DNA of 64,000 nt from Harmothoe impar. Taxonomy: Eukaryota > Annelida > Polychaeta > Phyllodocida > Polynoidae. Below, in pieces: positions 34,902 through 47,469 of the stretch. The number at the start of each line of letters is the position of its first letter. Positions within the stretch are counted from its first letter, which is position 1. Below the pieces are notes generated by a model. It had not been told where the DNA came from. It made no database searches and saw only the letters and a list, made by a program, of their open reading frames with translations. The translations under genes and the position numbers were made by a program. Location: NCBI GenBank assembly GCA_947462335.1, contig OX381720.1:63757946-63821945 (forward strand), read 5' to 3'.

Positions 34902-35757
34902 TACACTGTAAAAAAGGTGTTTAAGTTTTAAACACGTTTAGGTCTAAACATGTTTAAATTCTAAACATTTTGGGTAGGTAGGTGTATTATTGATCATGTG
35001 TTTAGGAATTAAACACTTTCATTCTAAATACCTAAACGGTTATGCTAAACATGTTTAGAAGTTTAGCATTTAAACAATCTAAAGGGTATATGTTTAGAAT
35101 GTAAACATGTGGTGTTTAGGTGTTTAGCTTTTAAAACACACACCAGGAGGCAGCACTGTTTGAAAATGTACTTTCTACAGACAGTCATACTTTATTGTCG
35201 TCTCAGATATGCTACAAAAACCTTTATAAATCAATATAACAAGATTTCATATAATAAGAGAGTCATAGAATATGTATATCATAGACAATTGACCAATTGA
35301 TCAGCTGCTAGATATACACCCATTTTGTGTTTTTTTAGGAATGGATATAGCTTTCCCTATCCTTCTAGTGTATGATCAGATGGGTGTTTTCCTCTATGTC
35401 TAATCTATGTTATTGAGACACTATGGGTACTATACTGTCTCATTTTGCTCATCCCTATCCGGGACTGGACATGGAGTGGGGGCATGAATAAAATTAATTA
35501 TCAACTTATTTATCTTTACATCAAAATGCCTAAACATAAAACTGCATATCTAAACATTTGGTGTTTAAACACAAAATCTGTAATCTAAACACTTGATGAA
35601 AATAACATTTTCTAGACCTAAGCACCTGCATTTCTAATCACTTTAGCCAATCACATAAGTAAGCTAAACATGTTTAAAAAAGTATTGTGCTTACAAATAC
35701 GTGGCAGGATTATGTTTAACATTATGTTTAGGATCTAAACACCTTTTTTACCGTGTA
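34902..35757. mobile_element. 855-bp MITE rich in TAAACA, ends TACACNGTAAAAAAGGTG
   Basis: The left end TACACTGTAAAAAAGGTGTT is mirrored by CACCTTTTTTACCGTGTA at the right end. TTTAAACA/TGTTTAAA phrases fill the first and last 200-250 bp. There is no transposase. The CACTGTAAAAA-type end is common among hAT-like MITEs, but no target duplication is evident. Confidence 0.6.
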
Positions 35758-36432
35758 TAGTTGGGCACTAGTGGTTGCCAAGGCTTGTGTTGTGTGTGTG
35801 GTTCATTGTGCAACGCTGCAGAGATGAGTCCAATAATAATCATAACACTATTGGCGTATATTATATGAATGCCAAACTAAACCCTGAATTTATTTCATCA
35901 TTCCTCAACAGGGGGAACTAGGCTATAGTCCATCCCCCACCAGCTGACATTTGGTTACTTAAATTGTATACCATTATTGGTTACATATAATTACACAATA
36001 TTGGACACATACTTTATGATGACAAAGGAGGAAGACAGTGATAATATTTGCCTTAGCCATAACGAGACAAAACTCCACACCATTGACATACATGCACATC
36101 ATACTTCACGAGTTGAAGCTGGCTCATATCACACGATGCTGAAGGCTGTGAGCTTCAACGAGTGATGTATGATGTAAGTGGGGTTTTGTGTTTATGTCAT
36201 GGCTCTACAGTCATTAAATGGGTAAGAAAATCAACAAATTTTGAGGCCATGGAGTATGGCTACACCGTACTCCATGGGGGCATGGAGTAAGGAGCTCCCA
36301 TAGGCTTAGCATAGAAAAGGCCGTACTAGCATGTAATTAGTGTTTATGGCTAAGGCAAATGTTATGTGTATAGCTGGTTTAGGGGGCCAAAGCCCAAACA
36401 AAAAACATTTGCCAACTAGAAAGTGTATATAA
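35758..36432. other. Non-coding; holds a foldback element
   Basis: At 36046-36360 the ends ATTTGCCTTAGCCATAA and TTATGGCTAAGGCAAAT are exact inverted repeats, and an inner palindrome spans 36098-36175 around CGAGTTGAAGCTGGC. The rest is AT-rich without a recognisable gene. Confidence 0.55.
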
Positions 36433-36798
36433 TCAACAAAACTCAGACAGCTTGCCTGCCACTACAGCCTCCTTTGACCTTCTAGAAGCATTAGTATCAG
36501 ACAGATAAATTACAACAGCCCAGCTTCTCCAGTCTCCATAAGTCTTAACATCATGGAGAGGGAGAAACGAAGCCAAATAAGAAGCAGCCCCCCTACGAAC
36601 ACTGTGGGTGGTGTAGTGCCCTTGAAGGTCAATGGCCTTGCATAAAGATGAAAACTTAGAAGAATAAGCTGAGTACGAGACACCAAACAGCCGGCCCGCA
36701 GGTTTACTCGTACAAGCAGCGAGCTGGTCCTTCAAAACAGAAACTAGGCACAGAACACTGCCCTTTGATGTCCCGAAACCATGATTAAAAGAACACAC
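36433..36798 (-). pseudogene. DIRS-type tyrosine recombinase fragment
   Basis: The 121-residue frame matches the C-terminal catalytic part of a DIRS/Ngaro recombinase: THSVRRGAASYLAS (H-x-x-R box), YGDWRSWAVVIYLSD with the nucleophile Tyr region. It is related to, but clearly different from, the recombinase at 25589-25930. The N-terminal catalytic Arg region is missing and a stop precedes the frame near 36800, so this is a truncated retroelement remnant lying just 3' of the GTPase gene. Confidence 0.7.
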
Positions 36799-36892
36799 AA
36801 CTTATTTTGAATCTCCAAAAATGATAACATGATCGCGGTTGCTGACATACACAAGCAAATTCTCACAAATAATCAGATAATTAAAGAGAACA

Positions 36893-39800
36893 TTATGATT
36901 TTTTGGTGAAAAATTGTGAAGCCCTTGCAAGAATTCCTGGTGGTTTATAATTGTCAATTTCAAGCTCAACAGCTCGCTGCACATCTTCACGTAGATGTTG
37001 ATCCTGCACGGCAAGCTGGCACATCACCTGTAACAGGGTTATGGTATAGGTATTACATCCTGATTCATTGTTAAAATGGTGGTATTCCCAATATATTCTA
37101 AAAATAGAAATATATACAAAGGGGGATATAACGGCTAAAGTATTTTCTTTATAATCAGATATCAGAACCTTGGTTATGTCGATCACCTAGGCCAGCAATT
37201 TAGTGTTTCAAACAACACTTGAATCACTAAGGGTTGTGTCTCACCAAATTGGGCCAAAATGAAAAACTTTGACAACGTGCCATCTCTGACAGGGTGCTAA
37301 CTTTGACCGGGAGCCTTCTTTGACCCGCTCGACAGAAAATGGTTAATTTAGGGCAACAAAAGATATAAGTTATGAAAAAGGTAATGTAGATTTTAAGGGT
37401 TTAGATGATATTCTTTTCTTTATTTTATCAAGTCACCCAGTCCAAGATGGCACCAAGTCAAAGACTTTCGCAATGGGCCATTATGGCAAGACACGGCCAA
37501 AAATGAATTAAACATAAAAATGTCAAATTCCAATACCTTGGGTAGAATTTTCAGCACGAGGGTATGACGTCCATAGAGGTCAATGTACGTTGGTAGGTCC
37601 TGTGGTAGCAACTCATACACCACCCTCCTGATGGTTGGAGTCAGACGCTGCATCTTCTCTTGGTGTTTGGCATCCCGATCACCCTTTAGCTGCCCATTCA
37701 AAACCACTCAATAAATCAGTATCTATTATGCAAATGCAATGTTTGTAGATCTTGTATAGTTAATGTGTTTCTTTATTGCTGATCACCTGGTAACTTCCGG
37801 AATATCCAGATATAAGCATGTTGGTCCATATAAGAAGATAACTAGCACAACTTATATTAATCACGTGAACATTACATAAAAATGGCCAGAAACATCGTGT
37901 TTTTACAAAATATAGATATAAACTAGAAGAGGTGTGCTAGCAGGGTAATCTGCATAACTATAGTTTTTAACAGAACTTGGTATTACATAACAGACCTGTG
38001 CTAATAATTGTGACGAGAAGCGTTTTCCCTTTCTTGCAAGTATTAATCGAATGATGTTTTGTCTCTGTAATTCCTTCCCATAGATTGTTTGGTCAGCATT
38101 GTCCACGCCTATGGCTCTCCTTTGCAGCTTAACATTTACCAAGTTTCCAAGAGGCGAATCCCCTGCCTCTTCAAGGTACTTGGTTAAAGAGAGTTTGTGG
38201 CTGACACAGTCAGAATGGGTAAAGATCATGAAACAGTTGTCAATGGCAGATTCTCCATACAGGTCCTACAAATAGAATAAAAATAAACATCACAACTGTC
38301 GTAAACTGTCCCCAATAGCAGCCCTCGGGTACACCCAACCATATAAGTACCGTTAGGGGTCAAAACTATATTGTTCTCATAGATATGCACCAAAGTCTAA
38401 ATGTCCAGTCTGTCATGTTGTGGTATGTAATACGTACTGTCATGTATTTGAAAGATTCCCTCTGCTCCATAGAGAAACGGTGACTGGCCAAATTGAACAC
38501 AAACAGCAAGGCATCGATTCCATCTTCAAATACATCAGCCAACTAGCATAAAACATTAAAAAAATATAGTTGATTAGAATGATTTGTCATTTATCTTAAT
38601 GTGCCGTTTCCAAATTCTTCCAAGATGCTCTAAACTGTTGTAATATCTTTGTGTATGTTATGTTGGATAGGCATCCTGTAAGGAAATCATAGCCATCAAG
38701 TAAAATAAAGTAATCTCCTGGTTTAATTTACTGTAAGATTTGTTACCTTGGATAATTCAGACATTATGTCTTCATGCTTGCGACTTGTGTCAAAGTAACC
38801 AGGAGTGTCGACTACCGCGACATCTATGTTGTCAATCTTACATCGCCCAATTTGAAGACTGTGAGTCTCAGCTGAAGATACAATGGACGTAGTTGTAGGC
38901 TTTTCAATTAAGACACATTGTCCTCGTGTTGCCATGTGTTTTGCAATGTTAAGGTAGCTGAACATTTAAGGGATACCCGACTCAATGGGTACAGGGGTCT
39001 TTTTTGGCTAAGAAATATTCATATGAATTGCCACAAAAGAGGGGATGCATTAACACAACGGCATAATATTATAGTTAATATAACCAAGTTACAACTTACG
39101 TCACAACTTATACAGAAGAAATGGCCAAATCTGAGAATGTCATAATTATTTAGTCAGCGTATATCTAAATATCTTTGTTGAACATATATAGGTAATGGTT
39201 TAGAGGTGGTCAATTTACAACATTACAAAGATGGTCATGCAATATATAAATAAATATGAGGTAATACAAGTTTACACGTCTCAGCAAATAAAAGAAACAG
39301 GAAGAAAAATGTCTACAGAGGTGTATAGAAGTAGTTGTACGAGTTAATTATATATGTGTCATTTTGTTATGAACATATGGTTTTGTTTTTGAGGTTGGCC
39401 ACCATGGATCTGTATCTACTCACAGTCAGGGCCACTGCCTTCCAAAAAACATGCATTTCCAAGAATCAGGTTTCCCGTAGCACTCTTTCCGGCACCTGTT
39501 GTTCCCAACAAGACAAGACTTGAAAACAAAAGTGCTATATATTATTGTCATATCAGGCCATCGTCGTCTAGTATATTTTTACTAATCTACGAGGTTGATA
39601 TGCATGACAGTAAGTGATAATACAATCTGCAATTAGGTGTGTGATCTTAGTTTATTGTATATACTAACAGCGTAGATGTTACCGCTGCAGCAATACCCAC
39701 TATGCCTGCTCAACCAGTTCTGAAGGTAGGCTGTGGTGCACGCTGCTTTATACCCAAACAGTAGAGGAGCGCCACTAGTGGTGGTTGCAGGTATAAGGTA

Positions 39801-42156
39801 ACAAGTCTAGACCTGTATTGTGAACGATGATGAATGGCAACTATATAGTATACAATGTGTAATCCTAAATATGTACAGTTTAATAATAGCAGTTTAAGTA
39901 TTCATAATGTCACATTATAGTCTAATACAAAACCATAGGTTAAAGTCCCATCGGATAAGACAAACTCATTATCATTATTTCTATATGATAATCAACAATT
40001 TTGATATAGGAACTGAGGTGTGAGGACGATAGCAATGCATCACCAATTGATTACATGCCTCACATGTGAGTTGACATGGGTGCTTTGGTCTTTTTAGTAG
40101 TAGAAAGGGAATCGGTAGTCTCCTAAATTAAGAAAACAATGATGCTGGAGATTCCATAGATAAATTACTCACAATGATTTGATTTCGCCCCATGGATACT
40201 AATAACGGTTTTAAACATACCGAATGTCCTGCTGTCCCTGCTGACTCGTGGGCTGATATTCAGAGAGCATCCACCGCCTACGGGTCATGGAGATTTTATC
40301 CTTCATCTAATGGACAAATGAAATGGTGATTTTGCATCAAATTCAGAACTTATCTCATTGTGTAATGATAACTACTGCCATTGTGGTCTTGATGTGTTCT
40401 AGAGTCACTGCAAAGCGGATCAGGTTCAGAATATTGTTCAGGATTATCTAGTTTCTAGATTGATATATTGTAATGTGTCCTTCCCAAAATCGATATACTG
40501 TTTATGAACATGTTACATTGGACGAACGAATGTGTCATATTAGACTTGTATATCACCATGTAAATGTCAAATTTCTTTTAAATTATTGGGAGCCTATATC
40601 AAAGGCATGAATGGACTTAATTCTGCGTCTCTAAATAACATTTAAATCTATGCATTTTTTAAAGACATCATGATCCATCTTTGTGGCGTACATAAGAATC
40701 TGATGATAGGATTTTATAATCTTTGTCTTGTCATATCGGGCCATCGTCAATTAGCATTGCACTAATATCAGAGATTTGATATGCACGAAAGTAAGTAACA
40801 CTACAATCAGCGGTTAGGTGTGTAGTTTGGGTTTATTGTACATTAGGTATATGATGGTATGCACCTAGTACCCTACCCAGCTCTCTCTGACTGGCTAGTA
40901 GCGCGTGCCCCTCAAATACAATAGGGTGGTGCAGCGCCACTGGTCGTAGGTGTAGGTACCAGGTAGCAGGTGTTTGTATGCTTTGTCCTCGGCTTGTACG
41001 TGGGGACAAAGCAATTGTATAAAATATTCTTGGTAAATTAATAGCGGTTTGAGCCTTCATAATACCACAGTCTAACATGTTGTTCTCTTGTCTGAGAAAA
41101 TACTAACTTGATTAATTGAGTGATATTTTGTTCATTTTTATCCTGAGGAGATTGTGTTTTTTGTATTCCACAGCATTTTTAATGAAATAACTTTGTGGTG
41201 GGGGCCACATTAGTGGGGCCCATCCATCATTTATGCAAGAGTTTACTCTTGTCATAACTATAATAATAGACTAAAATACTCACCCGCTGATTCAGGCTTG
41301 CAATATCAGTCATACCTAAATCTTCCACGTAGTCCCTGATATCTTCTGTTGTTAAAGCGGTGTATATGTTTACCAATTCCTCGGGCGTCTTATTGCTGAG
41401 AGGTGAAGCCGTCCCGGGTGTCCTAGTGGGACAAGGCTCGGTGATCTGCGGTGCCTTCTCCCTCAGAGGCAAGGCAGTTTCAGACTCTGCAGATCATAAA
41501 CAAAGCCACTTTCAGCCATTTCATGATAGAAATAAACTAAATACTATAATTCACAGATTCATTATCTATTATTGCCAAATATGACATTCAGATCTTGGTA
41601 CTAGCAGCTCTTGCTGCAGTAAAGTCGCTGATGTTGCGACAGTGTGTCTGATAGTAATGTAAGCTACTTCCACAAAAACAACAATCTTACTGTGCTGGGC
41701 CCTCAAGTCCTCGATGTCCAGGCCAAAGTCCTGTGTAACAAGGTCTCGTTTGTTGTACTTCTCACAGAGGACAAGGCAGAATGCAGTGAACTGCTGCGGG
41801 CTGACTGTGTATAAATGCATCATGAGAGCATTGCGGCTCTGACTTTGGCTTGTTTCCTAAAATTAGTTGTATAAATATACCTAGTAAATGTTAAATCCTT
41901 GGTACAATATGCATTATCACATATCCTGGACTGATTGATAGATGCAATGTTAATGTACAGTCAGATTTAAATTATTAATTTAGTCTCCTGACCAGAAATG
42001 CCAGGTCAGCCCAGCATCGATGCACGGAATAACTCATAATGTCCCCTTTTTTTAGTCCAACAACACAATAGCTATTATAGCCATTACCATTGGGTTGTTG
42101 CTTGTGATATGATTCATTTATACTCCATATTAGATTAGATCTCCATATTAGTATAC

Positions 42157-42192
<36 letters not shown>

Positions 42193-43021
42193 TGTATGTG
42201 TATCTTTATTATAGGAAGCCAACTAACCTGAACAGTTTGAGAACGATACCTGTCTATTACACCAGCCTGTACCAAGCTGGCCATGAAGAACGGCTCTACA
42301 TCTGAAAAATGTACACATTATACCATGGGGGAAGTTTGTATAGACTATGTTGCCATATAAATATGTTTTAATTAACTGCAATGTTTCCTACGTCATGAAC
42401 AATAGTTACCCTCCCCAATGTGTTTTAGCAACCCTGGAAGTGTACATGCACGCTAAGAACAGTGTGTTACGTTTACACACTTATCAACACGCTTTTCTGC
42501 AGCCACTTTTAACACACATTTTGGAGTAACACACTACTCACTACACGCTCTTTGCCAAAAGTGTGTTGATCTCAAAGTGTGTTGCAAATTTGTGTGTATA
42601 ACTCCTCATGCATGTTCCCGCAACACACTGTTCTTAGCGTGTGGTAGTTTGAAATGTCTATGAAAGGTAAGAACTATGTAGAGGTTAGCAAGGTCACATA
42701 TAGTGTGGGAGAGCTGGGTTTATTTCCTGGGAAATTTGCAGAAAGACACTTTAAGCTAACCACCACACTCAAGAGTCATTTTTTCATTCCCAATCTTTCG
42801 TTAAGGTGGCTCGATTTCTTGGTGTGAAAGTAGGTAGAGTCGGGCAGCCTGGAACATGCAATTTTTTTTAATTTAGCCTAATTAAGTTCGGTGTAACGAT
42901 ATGCGTGTGGTACATGCAGAAGTGTTTTTGGATACTACTTACGTATCTTGGCTAAAAAAGCAGGACCAGCCTTGTCCAGTATTGCTCGTATAGCAGCTGC
43001 ATCCAACTGTCGGGACGCCAT
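36893..43021 (-). CDS. CARD-AIG1 (GIMAP-like) GTPase, 11 exons, 496 aa
   Basis: Exons, in transcript order: 42943-43021, 42228-42301, 41691-41856, 41284-41486, 40221-40306, 39424-39518, 38747-38871, 38438-38542, 37996-38265, 37537-37689, 36893-37027. Every intron is GT-AG and all phases agree, giving 1,491 coding bases. Residues 1-105 look like a CARD fold (AIRAILDKAGPAFLAKI, FFMASLVQAGVIDRYRS, SPQQFTAFCLVLCEKY). A linker rich in Pro/Thr follows. The AIG1 GTPase starts near residue 203: P-loop GTTGAGKSATGN, DTPGYFDT (G3), a family box LASHRFSMEQRESFKYM, and FTHSDC (G4). About 110 helical residues end the protein. AIG1/GIMAP proteins are GTP-binding scaffolds, often on membranes; a CARD suggests signalling through death-fold contacts. 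The ATG follows a possible acceptor (CTTGCAG), so a 5' non-coding exon may exist. Confidence 0.85.
39547..39930 (+). repeat. Intronic direct repeat, copy 1
   Basis: GTCATATCAGGCCATCGTCG through TCATAATGTCACATTATAGT resembles 40731-41080 at diverged but collinear level (shared GATATGCA...AGTAAGT, TAGGTGTGT, GCGCCACT). The two copies lie in the introns on either side of exon 5 of the GTPase gene. Confidence 0.65.
40731..41080 (+). repeat. Intronic direct repeat, copy 2
   Basis: This is collinear with 39547-39930 and in the same orientation. It lies in the intron between exons 4 and 5. Confidence 0.65.
42160..42192 (+). repeat. (GT)n microsatellite
   Basis: A run of GTGTGT lies in the intron between exons 2 and 3 of the GTPase gene. 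Confidence 0.9.
42449..42641. mobile_element. 193-bp MITE, ends CACGCTAAGAACAGTGTGTT
   Basis: The 23-bp ends are inverted repeats with one mismatch. The interior is rich in AACACAC/GTGTGTT phrases. It lies in the first intron of the GTPase gene. The target duplication is unclear. Confidence 0.75.
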
Positions 43022-43558
43022 ATCTGCAAGTAACAGTTCTAAGCAATTTTGAAATAATTCAAATAGAATCATGGCTTCCAGGATTCCCTGGCATTGTATT
43101 GAAAGACTTCATATGTACTAAGATTATTTAGCCATGATAAAATTTAACAACAACAGCATCCCTCCATGAATTTGGGGGCCTTTACATATCTAACTGAAAT
43201 CTAATTAAATGGCCGTTGGCCTATTGACATAGATATAATGTTGTAATAAGGAGGATATTAGCCAATTCCTGATTTGAGCAGGGAATATTTACTCAGTCGC
43301 TCATTTACTAAAGATGTGTCTTAATCTAAATGAATTGATGGACACCGACAGTGTCCACCAGAAAATATCCAACAGTAAATGCTGAAACTTGAATTTCGAA
43401 GGTTATCTAATTTCTATATTCAAATGTATTTAAGCAAATCAGTCAAGACTGGCAGAAGTGGCCCCCTTTGTGTCGATGTTAAACAACCTGAAGTGGGTCC
43501 TCTTTTGCTGAGCATGCTCAGTGACTCCAATAACAATTTTCTTTTTAATTTGTGCATA

Positions 43559-43740
43559 CCGTATTCGACGTAATAAGCGCACAGTGCGCTTTAAAAAACA
43601 TTATGGACACCTTTTAGTAGTTAAGAGTTTAATTGGAGTCAAAAATTGAGATATCTCTGGTTATTTCTAGTATAAGAATCGGCCAAAAAACGGGGGATGT
43701 GCGCTTATTAGGGGGTGTGCGCTTATTACGTCGAATACGG
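43559..43740. mobile_element. 182-bp palindromic MITE with TA target duplication
   Basis: CCGTATTCGACGTAATAAGC and its mirror GCTTATTACGTCGAATACGG form the ends, with TA on both outer sides (43557-43558 and 43741-43742), as expected for Tc1/mariner-type MITEs. A GTGCGCTTATTA phrase recurs inside. No coding. Confidence 0.8.
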
Positions 43741-43845
43741 TAATCCAAAAGTAGCACACAGGTGTTCAGGTTGACCTGGTAGGACTGGGACTCCTTTGTT
43801 GTGATGTGCCTCATGGGCTGGTAGATGTGGGCCAAGGTGGTCTAT

Positions 43846-43914
43846 GTTGTGTGTATGTATGTATGTATGTATGTATGTATGTATGTATGTATGTATGTAT
43901 GTATGTATGTATGC
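43846..43914 (+). repeat. (GTAT)n microsatellite
   Basis: About 16 uninterrupted GTAT units. Confidence 0.95.
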
Positions 43915-44830
43915 AGACTACCTATATAATCTGATACTACAGGGAAGGCCTTCAAGGGGTGCACCTCTCTCCCTACATCATAAAGATTTCAGCCAGGCTT
44001 GTTGAGTTTATATAACACTAGTGATCCATGCAGACCACTACTACTATACTACAGACTGTTAGTGGCACAGTTAGGAACTACATGATCCACTCTCCTCCAG
44101 TCTCATATGCCTTTCAGCTATAGACTGACTATACAAACTCATACTACAGGGAAGGCCTTCAGCTATAGGATCTAGCCACGTACAATATATATATATACTA
44201 AACAGCCCAGTCCAATACACACACATATATAGATATAAATATATACATCATAGCAGACAGCTATTAGGTTTGCCTTGGTTAATTTCTCTCTATTATAGCG
44301 TGAATGGATCCTTCTGTGTGTTGATAACCTACCTTATAGTCCTGCGTCTCCTCTGTTATCAATATTAGCCCTGCACTCCTTACACCGAGTGAGGCCAACG
44401 TATGTTATACATGTATGTCACAGTAACCACTGTCGTCATGCGTCGTTGCTGTACCACAAAAGTCGCTATACTAAAAGAGGCCACATATAGCTTATACACA
44501 TACAGTCTGTAACACAGCAATCTAACTAAGCTAACTCATATATAAATAGTCACCCTGAGTGTCACACTGATGTAAACACTTACAGCTGCAATCCTACTTA
44601 AATATTAAGGAATAGATTAGATCTGAAAAACATATGAATGAGAGATTTAAGGGAAAATCATATTCCTGTATGAGTAACCCAGTTTATTTTTTTGAAATAC
44701 AGGATCTCCTATGCTTAAGCACTGGAAGGCCGTATTCAATGGTGCCATTGAATACAATGTGTCTGTATTCGATGGGCTAAGAAAAGGTTGCTTTTCCTTC
44801 ATTAAATGGCTTCAAATAAAAAAATAAACA
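43915..44830. other. Non-coding AT-rich DNA
   Basis: No gene is recognised. The phrase ACTACAGGGAAGGCCTTCA occurs at about 43937 and again at 44150, a small direct repeat. Confidence 0.35.
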
Positions 44831-44978
44831 CAAATGCCAACTACATTGATACCGCTCTGATGTATTTCACTCGTGGGGGCTGGGGCGCATCCCACTCAGC
44901 CTGCGGCTTCGTGGGATACTGCCCCAGCCCCCACTCGTGAAATACAACAGAGACGGTATCAATGGGCGTTGGCATTTG
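44831..44978. repeat. Foldback hairpin element, 148 bp
   Basis: CAAATGCCAACTACATTGAT pairs with the inverse strand of 44959-44978, and the inner arms TTTCACTCGTGGGGGCTGGG / CCCAGCCCCCACTCGTGAAA match perfectly around a short GC-rich loop. Confidence 0.75.
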
Positions 44979-45734
44979 TCTATATATATGCCTTCTTCTA
45001 AACCAGATTAAACGGAAAGAAGTAGCTTTTTATTCTGCTTGATACTGCCTTTTAAAGGGATTTTCTCATCAATGAAGTCAATAGTTACGATAACTACATA
45101 TAACTTATATTTATGACTGGTCTGCCTCATCAGATACACATACCAAAACACAGGACGTTTCAAATTTAAAAGTTCAATGAGTAGAAGCAAGTAGTGCAAA
45201 TACATTTTTCGAGAGAAAGGAATTTAGGCGGGTTCGGTCACAAACAAAATATATATATGTGCACAGTATTGTTCAGTTCATGTTTATTTAAATGGGCCGA
45301 GTCATTTTTTGAGTAAAAGCACACCTCACATCATGTCTTTGTAAAGTGGCAATGGTATTGAAAGGACCATTTTATGTATAGGCCTACATGCAGTTACAGT
45401 TTTTCTTATCCCCACCTAGTAGTAGCAATGTATGTTGCTCCCCCCCCCCCATTCCATAAACCTTTTACAAATAAATGGCCTGTCCCAAAACTTGTCAGAT
45501 ACCCATAACCTGGCTGTAGCAGGTCCACCCCTACAGGAATTTTGGGGGGAATAGGGTTCATCCTGACCAAGGAGGCTGCCCTGTCCAAGTTTTGTTGATG
45601 GTACAATGAAAGGGGCACATCTCGCTACCCCTCTCGTGACAGTCAGAGTGGAGCCTGGACAGGTACTCAGCCCTAGTTATAAGGGCGATGGGGGGTTAAC
45701 ATGTTGTCTAGTACTCATCGTACCTACAATAGAG

Positions 45735-46365
45735 GTTGGGTCAGGGTTAGTGGGGCTCCTTAGCTATATGATCGTTCATTTTGTGATAGAAGTATGAGAT
45801 TTGGTCCAGATATAGTTTGAAGTATACTTTTTCATATCAGGATGGGAGGCCTTCGGAAATTTTATTTTATCAGGTCGATTTTGACGACCAAAGTTAGGTC
45901 AAATTTAGAAGGTGTAAATATGCATATGGTATTTATAAAAGATAATTCCATACCAAATTGCATTGTATTTACCATCAAAATATGGCCCCATACATGCAAT
46001 AACATGCCCAATTGCTTGATTTATATGATGTGACCTAGTTTGCCCTAATTTGACCTAGTTTACATATTGTCCAGTAAAAGGAGTGGTCAAAGTGAACAAT
46101 GTTGTTGGAAGGAAATTGTCAGTAGTTTTCCACCCTTTGATATGTCCTCTGTCGGGAAAAAATATGTTTGCCAGTCTCTGTCCCTGAAAAGTGTCTCAAA
46201 TCAAACATGGCCACTGTTAAACTAGGTCAAAGTGGAAAATTGTCATAACTATGGAACCAATCAAGGTAGAAACATGTTTAATAAACTGATCTGGACCACA
46301 TCGCATGCTACTATCACAAAATGAACGATGGAATCTATATTTGAGGCTAAGGAGCCGCACTAGGT
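45735..46365. repeat. Inverted repeat pair, about 75-bp arms
   Basis: GGCTCCTTAGC and TCGTTCATTTTGTGATAGAA at 45750-45793 are mirrored at 46300-46350, with ATTTGGTCCAGAT mirrored near 46290. No coding frame lies between them, so this is a probable degraded inverted-repeat element. Confidence 0.5.
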
Positions 46366-46912
46366 AAAGGGAAGGGCTCTATGCTGGTAGCAGTGCCCTG
46401 ATAACTCCCACTCGTCCTGCACAGTTTGCTGAGTAGTCAGTGACAGGGTGAGGGGTACCAGCATTGAGGGAGCTCCAGTGCAGTGTGGTTGGATTTTCTT
46501 TTAGATTGTCTCTAATTAGCACACTGACCCATAAAGGCATACACAAGTTCCCCAGCTGCCATAGGTGGCACCACTGCTTTGGCATATGACCACTCCATAT
46601 CCATGTTGGTCCTGAAGTGGACCGAGTTTGCATGAGTTTAACACCAGGGTGAGTAACAATTCCGCCCTTCTCTATAGTGCAGAGGTACTATAGTGAAAGT
46701 GAAGAGGTACTACCAGCACACTCAACTGTCAGGGTGACTGATAGCCAGGGTGCAGTGGCAGCCTTATATTATACGAGTATGTTGGCCGAGTCTTGTCATA
46801 CTAGATTGGGGAGGGGGGGGGGGGGCTTGATGGATTTTCCCAAAATAGCAATTTATTCAGACCCCCTCCCCCACCTATTAGCCTTAGTATATTGAGAAAT
46901 GTCCCCCCCCCC

Positions 46913-46951
<39 letters not shown>

Positions 46952-47469
46952 CATGTGCCTGTGGAATCATGTGTGTGCGTGGGTATTTAAATGGACCGTA
47001 TTAAATTTTGACCTCCACCCCCCTATGACGTTTAATGTGTCCTTCCAAAGATCTTTTTACTATTCATGGAATGTTCTGTTGACTGATGGAATGAGAAATG
47101 TTTGGCCTGTATATCAAATAAAGCAATTAAAATATATATATATATATATATTTCCACCAAGCCCCCCAGCTAGCAATACATGACTCGGCCCTATAGAAAC
47201 CTTATTATCGGGAGGCTAATAAATAGCAGACTTACATAGAATATAGTCAGTCTAAAGTTATATATAGACTTGGCATTTTTAGTGAAAACATGAAAAAATA
47301 TTAAAAGATTAAAAATATTAAGACTAGGTATAGTTATGGTAGGCATGTCAAGCAAAAGAAAATCACTTCTGTGGTCAATCCACACCCACAGGAAGTTTAT
47401 CAAACTATGGGCCCCGAGAACCATACCTACACTGGACCTTGTAGTATAATCTGCTACTGTGTATTTTTA
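46366..47469. other. Non-coding; homopolymers and low complexity
   Basis: A C-run followed by about 38 A residues lies at 46903-46948, a G-run at 46810-46824, and a (TA)n run at 47133-47150. No gene is recognised. Confidence 0.5.

Noticed and set aside
38747..38965. Reading exon 7 of the GTPase gene from an ATG at 38965
   Set aside because: The acceptor TATCTTCAG at 38872-38880 gives the only phase-compatible join to the P-loop exon; the upstream part is intron.
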